Shown here in pieces: positions 9,871 to 16,540 of a stretch of DNA of 16,540 nt. Source of the DNA: an uncultured bacterium (GTDB lineage: Bacteria > Patescibacteriota > Gracilibacteria > Absconditabacterales > Absconditicoccaceae); the NCBI GenBank assembly GCA_903943625.1, contig CAJAPL010000194.1:1-16540 (forward strand), in the 5' to 3' direction. The position numbers and the translations under genes were made by a program. The notes under the pieces were generated by a model. It had not been told where the DNA came from. It did not search any database and was given only the letters and a program-made list of their open reading frames with translations. Numbering within the stretch: the stretch's first letter is position 1; each line of letters starts with the position of its first letter.

Positions 9871-9953
9871 TATATATTCACCCGCAAAAAAAACAAGTAA
9901 AACGTGGGTTTTTTTGATGATTGGATTATACCATCGTGTATAATCTATTTAGC
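9871..9953. repeat. Dispersed inverted-repeat element, copy A (likely terminator of the MEMO-like gene)
   Basis: An imperfect inverted repeat with an A8 arm (9886-9893) and a T7 arm (9909-9915). CCCGC at 9881-9885 can pair with GTGGG at 9904-9908 (one G-T pair). Next to it is a perfect 8-bp inverted repeat, GATTATAC (9924-9931) and GTATAATC (9938-9945), touching the stop codon of the minus-strand gene. The whole stretch resembles 13284-13364 (copy B), including the shared string GATGATTG, TTATACC and TTAGC. In this position it probably ends the wHTH/MEMO transcript. Confidence 0.6.
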
Positions 9954-10667
9954 TACGGCTGATAGATATACCGCCAAATCTTTATGATCTCCAGAAACCT
10001 GATAAGAGTCGGTCTGCGCTAGTATCTTTACATTCATTCATATCATCTTTACATAGGAAGAGAACATATTAAATACAGCATTATCAGCCACAAAACGGGA
10101 ATTTAGTTTCTCAATTCACTTCTTCTTATCTTTTATCAAAACCTTATCATTATTTTTTGTGAGTTTAATGTCAGATATAAAAACCAAATTAAAATCTGAC
10201 TTTATATCAAACTCTCATATCAATTTTACGAAATCTTTTTTATTAACTTTTGATCATATAAAGATTGGTATTATTGTTTTTGTATCAAACAATATTCTTA
10301 CATAATTTAGTTGATAGTTTATGTTATCTATACCATATTCAGCCATCTCGACAAAATCAAATTTCTTTTCTAATGATTTCAGTTTTTTATCAAAATCCCA
10401 TATTTTGCCCAAAAATGGTCATATGGATTTGTTGTAAATCATTACTTTATTGTCATCTTTTCACTCAAACACAAGGATTATTTTATCTTTATTTTTTAAG
10501 CATAGATATGACGCAGATTGCAATACTCCGGTGTAGAAGTGGTATCCTGCTGGCAAAAAGGCTACATCAAAAATCCTAGGAGTGTCTTTTATGATGTTTT
10601 TTGCTCCAAAAAAGTAAGAAAGCGTATGTTCTATTACTACTTCATGATCAACCACAAACTCTTTCAT
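9945..10667 (-). CDS. Degenerate MEMO-like protein (AmmeMemoRadiSam system protein B family)
   Basis: Putative member of the MEMO fold family, related to class III extradiol dioxygenases; the cellular role of bacterial members is not settled. The 240 residues follow MEMO order: FLPAGYHFYTGVLQSASYLCL in place of the usual PHAGYxYSGxVAAxAY, then KIILVFEG at the GPNH position, IGPFLGKIWDFDKKLKSLEK like the TPLG-D segment, AEYGIDNINYQLNYVRIL where EHSxExQLPFL is expected, IIPIFIGSK like the VPILVG strand, FISDIKLT for the ISSDLSHY motif, and a C-terminal DSYQVSGDHKDLAVYLSAVA like SGDxxxVVGYAA. The histidines and other metal-site residues of active MEMO/dioxygenase proteins are missing, so a binding or structural role is more likely than catalysis. 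It follows the wHTH gene by 26 bases. The assignment rests on pattern resemblance only. Confidence 0.6.
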
Positions 10668-10675
10668 CTAATTTA

Positions 10676-10705
10676 AAAACTAAAGACTAAAGACTAAGAA
10701 CTAAT
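10676..10705. repeat. Short imperfect tandem repeat (CTAAAGA units)
   Basis: AACTAAAGACTAAAGACTAAGAACTAA: about three to four copies of a 7-base unit span the end of the wHTH gene and its spacer to the MEMO-like gene. The units contribute CTA, so TAG stops occur in several minus-strand frames. It may simply be replication slippage. Confidence 0.5.
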
Positions 10706-11233
10706 AGGGTAGCACCTAAGTATCTGTAGGACAAATCTATCTGCTAATCTATAACGTTTATCTCGCTCTTCAGAGGACATAAAAACGACAGATACCGTTT
10801 CAATAAAGTAAGTTCTAAATATCTCATTTATAGAGTCTTTTACCTTATCTATTTGAGGTTTCTCCATGTTTTTATAGATCACAACCAAATCCATCTCGAG
10901 ATTCACGCCAAATCTTTTTCAAAAATAATATCTGCTTATCATAATTTCGTAACTATCAAAAAGCTCTATAATCTCTTGTTTCAGACCACAAAAAAAAATA
11001 TTTTTTATATTATCGTGGAAAGCTTCTTTGATTGAAATACTTCGTCATTGTCATTCCTTATTTACATCAATCACTTTCGCTTCATTGAGCGAATCTATCT
11101 GTTTCTTAATAGCCGGGAATGTCCGTTCAAGCTCAGTTTCCAGGGCTCTCATAGATATTCATTGTCTCCTAAAAAGAAGATATTTCAATATATCGACCTT
11201 TGTTCTACTTCAAAATAGTTTTTCCAAATTCAT
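10694..11233 (-). CDS. Winged-helix DNA-binding protein with C-terminal domain
   Basis: A 179-residue protein. The first about 65 residues form a winged helix like ArsR/MarR-type regulators: LFGSRTKVDILKYLLFRRQG, then helix-turn-helix ISMRALETELERTFPAIKKQ, IDSLNEAKVIDV and a wing NKEGQGRSISI. The rest, about residues 90-179, contains FGVNLEMDLVVIYKN followed by helices and ETVSVVFMSSEERDKRY; the DLVVIY strand recalls the D-x-D-L-x-V strand of nucleotidyltransferase-like domains seen in some CPR and archaeal wHTH fusions, but the GS motif and catalytic acids are not evident. The start ATG follows a purine-rich GGGGGAAAT, the clearest ribosome-binding-site candidate in the window. It is probably cotranscribed with the MEMO-like gene. 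The target is unknown; the upstream palindrome at 11329-11343 might be its operator. Confidence 0.75.
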
Positions 11234-11328
11234 ATTTCCCCCATTGATATATTAAATCACGAAAAAGACCACGCACATTTAAAATCTTACATAAATATAT
11301 AAAGCCTCACATAAATTGTATTTTCTCG

Positions 11329-11343
11329 TACTGCATCGCAGTA
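11329..11343. promoter_or_regulatory. Palindrome upstream of the wHTH gene, candidate operator
   Basis: TACTGC and GCAGTA form a perfect 6-bp inverted repeat around ATC, flanked by TATATA on one side. It lacks a T run, so a terminator is unlikely. It is 96 bases upstream of the wHTH start, a plausible place for autoregulatory binding, but this is inference. Confidence 0.35.
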
Positions 11344-11460
11344 TATATAAAATATATCAGACTTTTATTGTCTATATTTATTTAACAAAAAAAAACAAGT
11401 TTAATATATCTATACATATAAGGCTACAGAATTGTAAATCCATGAAAAATTTCCCAATAT

Positions 11461-11489
11461 TTGACAAATTTGCCAGTTTTCAGTAGAAT
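11461..11489 (+). promoter_or_regulatory. Sigma70-type promoter of the cation antiporter
   Basis: TTGACA at 11461-11466 is a perfect -35, and TAGAAT at 11484-11489 is a 5/6 match to the -10, with the ideal 17-base spacer. Start of transcription is expected near 11496, giving a leader of about 65 bases that includes the GC hairpin at 11517-11532. This is the best promoter in the window. Confidence 0.75.
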
Positions 11490-11516
11490 TGATAGGTAAA
11501 AACACTTATCGATCTG

Positions 11517-11532
11517 TCCCGCATAGGCGGGA
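11517..11532 (+). promoter_or_regulatory. GC hairpin in the antiporter leader
   Basis: TCCCGC and GCGGGA pair perfectly (6 bp) around an ATAG loop, conspicuous in AT-rich DNA. It lies 28 bases before the ATG, within the predicted leader, and has no T run. A related hairpin, TCCTGC-TTTA-GCGGGA, lies at 16305-16320. Confidence 0.5.
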
Positions 11533-11560
11533 TTTAGCGCTTTTACATTTAGTAACACTC

Positions 11561-13279
11561 ATGGGACAAGAAATCTTTACGGGCTTGAGTATTATCATTT
11601 GAGTGGTGTTAATCGCACTATGGATTATGAAACTGCTTAAACAGCCCATGATTATCTGATATATTATTGCTGGTACTGTCATCAGCATATTTTTGCCAAA
11701 TTTATTAAATAATAACGCTGAATTTCAAAACTTTGCAACCATATGAGTTAGCCTGCTACTATTTATGGTCTGAATTGAATTAAATCCATTACTAATAAAG
11801 GATCTATGAAAAACATCTGTCATCGCCTGATTTTTACAAGTACTTATAACTTCTATTATATGATTCTGAATATCGTATTTACTATGATTTGACATTACCA
11901 CATCAGTTTATTTATGAGTCGGATTGTCATTTAGTAGCACTATCGTTGTTATGAAATTATTGACAGATAAGTGAGAAAACGAAAGTACATTTGGAAGGTT
12001 ATCAATATGAATACTTATAATACAGGACCTTTTGGTAATGCTAATCCTCTTGTGAATAGTTTCAATTAAATGAGCCTGAAATATAGGGATACTAATATGA
12101 TGATTAATTCTAAAATTGGTGCTTCTATGATGAAGTCTCTTCTTGATAAGTAAATACATTATCCCTAGGATAACTTCAAAAATAGCAGAATCTCAAGAAT
12201 ATCTCTTCCTTTTTGCAATCTGACGATGCTTCATTTTATGAACAGTATTCCATATCCTCTGATTTAGTATAGAAATAGGAACCCTAATAGCATGAATCAC
12301 ACTAGCAACATCCACTTATAGATTCGAGATTATAAGCAAGATCAGATCATTAAGAGATTTTTTTATAGTAATATTTTTTGTATTATTGTGATCTCAGATA
12401 GATTTTTGAAATATCTCAAAAGTTATCTTGCCGGCAATAGTATTGACTATATTTGCTCTTATTATCAAACCTATTATAACGATGGCAATTTTATGATTGA
12501 TGGGACATACCAAAAAAAATAGTTTCTTGACCTGATGATCATTGGGGCAAATAAGCGAGTTCTCATTCCTATTTATAACTATGTGACTTGCTTCGTGAGC
12601 CTTGAAAGACACAAATTTGATCTCTATAATTACGATAGTTTGATTCATCAGTATAGCTTGATCCAGTTACTTCATAGATTATTGAGAGAAGATGTACAAA
12701 TGTTGTAAGTGAAAGTTATTAAAATACATTCCATGAAGCTGGAATAAAGAATATAAAAAAATAAATAAAGAAGATTATGATGTCATCTTGTTTTGATACT
12801 GAAGATTTGGTGGTAATCTATACGACGTATTGGCTAAAAAGCATGAAAGAATACTGGTTATCGATGAAAAGCCATGAATAATATCATACTTACAAAAACA
12901 CAAGATCCCTTGTATATATTGAGATGTTTGAGATATCGATTTCTTACAAGAGTTGAACCTCAAAGAAACAAAGATGATAATAAGTACTGTAAGAAGCTTC
13001 GAAGAAAATGTAATATTGCTCAAGACAATCAAATACGTACATAGGCATGTAATCATAGTTTTGGTTTCCAATCATGTAGAAGAGTCTATCAAATTATATG
13101 AATTATGAGCAGATTATGTGATTTTACCTCACTACATATGAGTAGATCATACATCGCTTATGTTGGAAGAATATTGATTTGATATAAATAAATTCATGGA
13201 AAATAAAAAAATGCAAGTACACGAACTCAAATGAAGACATAGTGATATGATGATAGAAATGCTACAAAAATCAATTTAG
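11561..13279 (+). CDS. CPA2-family cation:proton antiporter with RCK domain (KefB/KefC-like)
   Basis: Inner-membrane monovalent cation/H+ antiporter or K+ efflux system of the CPA2 family. The 572 residues have about 12 membrane segments in residues 5-375, with the hallmark LLLFMVGIELNP (family LLFxxGLEL), GLSFSSTIVVMKLLTD (family LSSTAVVxxLL) and GQISEFSFLFITMG (family GEFxFV). A cysteine-containing linker (KMYKCCKGKLL) leads to a TrkA-N/RCK domain from about 405: VILFGYGRFGGNLYD with GxGxxG at 412-417, IDEKPGIISYLQKHKIPCIYGD, and GADYVILPHYIGVDH. RCK domains gate transport by binding nucleotides or cations. The ion specificity cannot be read from sequence. No TrkA-C domain follows. The start ATG is the only plausible one after the promoter; the gene stands alone and ends just before repeat copy B. 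Confidence 0.93.
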
Positions 13280-13283
13280 TTTT

Positions 13284-13364
13284 TATACTCAACCGCCAAA
13301 AAAACCAGTGAAACGAAGTTTTTTTGGATGATTGAGTTATACCGAGGACTTGATAATCTGTTAG
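13284..13364. repeat. Dispersed inverted-repeat element, copy B (likely terminator)
   Basis: TATACTCAACCGCC followed by A7 (13284-13304) can pair imperfectly with T7 followed by GGATGATTGAGTTATA (13319-13341) around a 14-base loop. It begins five bases after the antiporter stop and lies before the convergent DUF167 gene, so a bidirectional terminator is likely. It resembles copy A at 9871-9953 well beyond the hairpin. Confidence 0.6.
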
Positions 13365-13369
13365 CACAA

Positions 13370-13385
13370 ATCCGTCAAGGCGGAT
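13370..13385. repeat. Small GC hairpin beside copy B
   Basis: ATCCG (13370-13374) and CGGAT (13381-13385) pair around TCAAGG. The string AAATCC followed by CAAGGCG is shared with 16287-16302, suggesting a second small repeat family in spacers. Confidence 0.4.
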
Positions 13386-13392
13386 GAAGTGA

Positions 13393-13644
13393 TTACAGTT
13401 TTCAAAAGCGATTCGGTATTATTTCAATAATTTTTAACCTTCAGTTTCATCACTTTAAAATAACAACATCTTTTTTTGCTACTTTAAAATAATCAGATAA
13501 AATTTTGATTAAATCTTTGTTAGCTTCCCCATCTATTGGTTTGGCTTTTAACCATATTTTATAGATTTCATTTCACATCAAATCTTTTTGTATCTCTATT
13601 TTTTCTTGTTTTGATCATGGAGTTACAGAAACATTTATTATCAT
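13393..13644 (-). CDS. DUF167/YggU family small protein
   Basis: A small protein of 83 residues of the widespread DUF167 (YggU) family, function unknown. It shows the family pattern: [16 protein letters not shown] (family VxVxPxAxxxxI), [22 protein letters not shown] (family LxVRLxAPPVDGxANxALxxxL), then [21 protein letters not shown] (family FxVxxSxVxIxxGxxSRxKxV). The GG in that last motif are UGA codons. Length is slightly below the usual 90-100. The ATG at 13644 is the first in frame after upstream stops. It is convergent with the antiporter and divergent from sufC; no operon partner. Confidence 0.85.
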
Positions 13645-13802
13645 CGGCAGTGGTTTTATACTAAAGTATCCGAGTTATTAATCTTCCAATCTTCTAATGC
13701 AAACAAAAAAAAGTTTAACAGTATTCAAGTGATTTTCGATTTGCTTTTTTTATTTTAAATATTATTATAACAGACCGATTTACACTTTATGACTTATAAT
13801 TT
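13645..13802. other. Divergent spacer between DUF167 and sufC
   Basis: 158 AT-rich bases that should contain both outward promoters. A perfect TATAAT at 13795-13800 is only two bases before the sufC ATG, too close to serve that start in the usual way, while TATAAC at 13776-13781 has no clear -35. I cannot choose between them. Confidence 0.5.
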
Positions 13803-14522
13803 ATGTTAAATATAAAAAATTTATCAGTAAAGATAGAGGGCAAAGAAATACTAAAGAATATAAGTTTAGACTTTGAACTCTGAAAAAACTACTGCATCCT
13901 AGGCAAAAACTGATCTTGAAAATCCTCGCTTGCAATGACAATCATGTGACATCCAAAATATAAAATAGAAAGCTGAGAGCTGCAAGTAGAAAAAAAAGAT
14001 ATCTTAAGTTTAAAACCAGATGAGAGAGCTAAATTAGGTATTTTCCTGGCTTTTCAGCATATCCCCGAAATCAAATGAGTAAAGGTTTTTGAATTTCTGA
14101 GATCCATATATGATGCCCAAAACGATTCTCAGACTTCTTTTATCCAATTCAAGAAAATTATTGAACCATTGATAGAAGAGTTGAGTATTGATAGGGAATT
14201 TTTACGAAGAGATTTAAATGTTTGATTTAGTGGTTGAGAAAGGAGAAAACTAGAGATACTACAACTAAAACTTCTTAAACCCAAATATATTTTCTTGGAC
14301 GAAATAGATTCATGACTAGATGTAGATGCCTTTCGTCAAGTTGCAGAAATGATTAAATGATTAAACTCTCCAGACAATTGTTTCATTATCATTACCCACT
14401 ATTTTACGATATTAGATTATTTACCAGTTGATCGAGTTTATGTGTTGGATAAATGAGAATTAAAAAAACAATGACTCGCTCAGATAGCTGATGAAATAAA
14501 AGAAAAATGATTTAATGAATAA
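13803..14522 (+). CDS. sufC: Fe-S cluster assembly ATPase SufC
   Basis: Cytosolic ABC-type ATPase that with SufB and SufD forms the scaffold on which Fe-S clusters are built. The 239 residues (typical about 250) contain Walker A GKNGSGKS at 34-41, a Q-loop in FLAFQHIPEI (SufC proteins typically have AFQ-P-EI-G at this site), signature FSGGERRK with S143, and Walker B YIFLDEIDSGLD with D166/E167; the EIDSGLD form is specific to SufC. ITHYF supplies the switch histidine. By hand count 13 of its 17 glycines are UGA, including two in Walker A. No sufB, sufD, sufS or sufU is in the window; the next gene, 7 bases downstream, is an ABC exporter. Confidence 0.93.
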
Positions 14523-14529
14523 ATAAATA

Positions 14530-16254
14530 ATGAAAACACTCAAAAGGCTATTGACTCCAATAAAACATTTTAAGTCACAATACATATGGTATACAGCTAG
14601 TTCCATATATTGGTGAGTGGTGTGGCCAATGTACGCTCTGTTTGTAAGCAAGGCCATCAAATGAATTGAGTTAGAAGATTTTTCATATTTCAAAACATAT
14701 GTCCTACTTCTTCTATGATTAACGATTTTAAACTATGCCTTAAATTATGCTATCAGGACATCCAGAAAAGTAACAGTCAGACTTTTCCAAAAAACTCTCT
14801 ATGAAGAATACCTATCAAAATATTTAAAATCAGACAACAACAAAACAGAATGACTATGAACATGAAAATCCAATAGTATTATTTCAAAATGATGTGACAA
14901 TTGGCAGAGAATAGTGATGGAAATTTTTTCAAATTGATTACTTAGGGTTTTTATTACCATAGTTACTGTGTTTACTATTATTATTTTTAATTTTTGATGA
15001 ATTATATTCTTACTAATACTTGCTGTTTTTATCATCATGATGGTTATCGCACGGTTTGGCAATAAGCGCATGAAACACATCAGAGATTGAAGGAGAGAAA
15101 TATTTATACGAGCAGATAGGACAATAGTGAGACTGATTATGTCAAAGTTTGAAATATTACAGAACAATAAGATTGTAAAAGAGATCAAAGTTATATCAAA
15201 ATCTTTCTTAGATCTTATATGACGAGATATAAGAGAAAGTAAATGATTTATACTAGCTAGCGATATCCCTAGAGCTCTCCTAGACTTTCTAAAAGTATGA
15301 CTAGTCGCTCGATATGGTTATCAAATATTTCAGTGAAATGCAAATCTTGCTCAATTCACTCTTATATGGATGTTAACCAACCAAATGACAAGTATTATTT
15401 TTGAAACCAATGATATGACTCTGTCTTATTTTGAACAAATTTCTTTTGTACATAAGTTACGAGACACATTTGACGATATGCCCCCACTCAGATGATACGA
15501 GCAATGAAACACATTTAAATTCAGCAACTGAAATATTTCAGTTAATAATGTAAGTTTAAGTTATTGAGATAAAAATATTTTTTCAAAATTCAATTTAGAC
15601 CTTCAATGATGAAAAAAAACTGCATTTGTAGGGGAGAGTGGTTCTGGGAAGACCACATTGATCAAACTGCTTTTATGATACATACATCCAGACTTATGAT
15701 ACATCTCCATAGATTGACAAAAATTATCAGAAACGGCTCTCAAGAGTTATTACAAAAATATCTGATACCTTACTCAGGATCCAAATGTATTCGACTGAAG
15801 TATAATGGATAATCTCCTCTATGGCACAAAAGAAAAGCCCACAAAAAAGCAGATAGATAGTGCTATCAAATCAGCCAAATGTGAGTTTATTTATGGTTTC
15901 AGAGATTGACTAGAAACTCAGATATGAGAAAAGTGAGTCAGACTAAGCTGAGGTCAAAAGCAGAGATTAGCGATAGCAAAACTTTTTCTAAAGGACCCCA
16001 AAATAATTTTTCTCGATGAGCCGACTAGTTCACTTGATAGTTTTTCTGAGGAAGATATTGCCCAAGCATTCAACAATTTATTTAAATGAAGGACCGTTAT
16101 CGTCGCTGCGCATAGATTACAGACAGTTAAACAAGCTGATATCATCTATGTTTTCAAGACTTGATGAAAAATCATAGAAAGCTGAACACACACACAATTA
16201 TTAAATAAAAAATGAACCTACTACAAAATGATAGAACTTCAATCAGGCTTTTAA
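14530..16254 (+). CDS. ABC-type exporter half-molecule (MsbA/multidrug-like)
   Basis: A fused membrane/ATPase half-transporter of 574 residues that would act as a dimer in the plasma membrane; the substrate (lipid, peptide or drug) cannot be read. The transmembrane domain covers about residues 1-325 with hydrophobic segments near 17-40, 50-72, and two close together at about 138-175. The nucleotide-binding domain starts about 340: Walker A GESGSGKTT at 368-376 (K374), Q-loop in YLTQDPNVF, signature LSGGQKQR with S473, Walker B IIFLDEPTSSLD with D496/E497, and switch H528 in AAHRL. The signature's first glycine is UGA. Start ATG lies 7 bases after sufC, so the two are probably cotranscribed. 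The NBD is well conserved whereas the membrane half is divergent, as usual in this family. Confidence 0.94.
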
Positions 16255-16261
16255 ACTAGCC

Positions 16262-16321
16262 ATCCCGGAGCTAAGTTTTGCAACCGAAATCCAGGCAAGG
16301 CGAGTCCTGCTTTAGCGGGAT
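16262..16321. repeat. GC-rich intergenic element with nested inverted repeats
   Basis: ATCCCG (16262-16267) and CGGGAT (16316-16321) bracket the element; inside, TCCTGC (16305-16310) and GCGGGA (16315-16320) form a competing small hairpin. It is much more GC-rich than its surroundings and includes CAACCGAAATCC and CAAGGCGAG. A related hairpin is at 11517-11532 and the AAATCC/CAAGGCG pair is at 13368-13382. It sits eight bases after the exporter stop and may terminate it or belong to a small dispersed repeat family. Confidence 0.5.
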
Positions 16322-16345
16322 AATAAGTTTATATAGAAACTACTT

Positions 16346-16540
16346 ATGGATCTTAATATTCAAATCTACAAATTCTTACAAACCATCCCTCATTGAAAAG
16401 TAGTTAGTTACAAAACTATTGCTGATAAATTTGGCATTCATCCAAGATATGTAGGCAAGATAATGAATCAAAATCAACATCCAGATATTTATCCATGTTA
16501 CAAAGTCATTAGATCAGACTGAAGTTTATGATGATACTGA
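16346..16540 (+). CDS. MGMT/Ogt-like alkylated-DNA repair protein (partial, 5' part)
   Basis: The window ends inside this gene; 65 residues are visible. They match the DNA-binding and active-site part of methylated-DNA-cysteine methyltransferases, here forming the N terminus of a short protein as in Ogt-C/ATL domains: IYKFLQTIPHGKVVSYKTIA (family VxxxLxxIPxGxVxTYGxIA), then YVGKIMNQNQHPDIYPCYKV (family VGxAxxxNPxPxxIPCHRV), and IRSDGSLGGYG. The acceptor cysteine is present as C51 in PCYK; the usual PCHR has His and Arg replaced by Tyr and Lys. Such proteins remove alkyl groups from guanine irreversibly. The last three visible codons include UGA read as glycine. The start ATG at 16346 gives the expected beginning of the domain. 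Confidence 0.85.

Larger units (their letters stand above)
11234..11560. other. Divergent intergenic region between the wHTH and antiporter genes
   Basis: 327 bases without a gene. It contains the antiporter promoter (11461-11489), a GC hairpin at 11517-11532, and, on the wHTH side, a 6-bp palindrome arm pair at 11329-11343 and a small inverted repeat AGAC/GTCT (11359-11362 and 11370-11373). The rest is extremely AT-rich with several TATATA-like strings, so no single minus-strand promoter can be picked out for the wHTH gene. Confidence 0.7.

Noticed and set aside
10676..10705. CRISPR-like array
   Set aside because: The 7-base units are contiguous without spacers; it is a small tandem repeat, and no other repeat-spacer pattern occurs in the window.
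13795..13800. Perfect TATAAT as the sufC promoter
   Set aside because: It ends two bases before the ATG, so transcription would begin inside the gene; the ATG start gives the standard SufC N terminus.
102..16254. Multiple pseudogenes broken by TGA stops
   Set aside because: All interruptions are TGA at glycine positions, with no frameshifts and no premature TAA or TAG, so the genes are intact under code 25.
102..16254. UGA as selenocysteine or tryptophan (code 4)
   Set aside because: UGA is far too frequent for selenocysteine, and the positions are invariant glycines, while Trp is encoded by TGG.

Overview
The window is AT-rich bacterial DNA that only makes sense when UGA is read as glycine (translation table 25). 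With the standard code every long gene breaks into short pieces; with UGA=Gly, sixteen uninterrupted reading frames appear, one of them running off the right end. The UGA codons fall on invariant glycines: Walker A and ABC signatures, the oxyanion loop of an HtrA protease, and conserved positions of ribosomal protein L11. TAA and TAG remain the stops and TGG encodes Trp. This code is established for Absconditabacteria (SR1) and Gracilibacteria (BD1-5/GN02), so the source is most likely one of these small-genome, host-dependent CPR bacteria; I cannot say which.

Layout. (1) 102-5297, plus strand: glyA (serine hydroxymethyltransferase), a terminator-like hairpin, gyrA (topoisomerase subunit A) and a membrane-anchored HtrA protease, closed by a second terminator. 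(2) 5424-7015, plus strand: a TPR-like protein followed after 11 bases by an FtsX-like membrane protein, then a bidirectional terminator. (3) 7080-9799, minus strand: the classical secE-nusG-rplK-rplA cluster, with an unrecognised membrane-anchored gene inserted between nusG and rplK and a structured rplK-rplA spacer. (4) 9945-11233, minus strand: a winged-helix regulator and a degenerate MEMO-like protein, probably one operon. (5) 11561-13279, plus strand: a KefB/KefC-like cation antiporter with a C-terminal RCK (TrkA-N) domain, behind a good sigma70-type promoter. (6) 13393-13644, minus strand: a small DUF167/YggU protein. (7) 13803-16254, plus strand: sufC without visible sufB/sufD, then a MsbA-type ABC exporter half-molecule. 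(8) 16346 to the end: the start of an MGMT/Ogt-like alkyltransferase.

The genes are mostly housekeeping: one-carbon metabolism, DNA topology, envelope proteolysis, division, protein export and translation, ion homeostasis, Fe-S assembly and DNA repair. I see no mobile element genes, CRISPR array, tRNA or rRNA. The unusual material is the recoded genetic code, the extra gene inside the nusG-rplK junction, the wHTH/MEMO pair, and small dispersed inverted repeats between genes.
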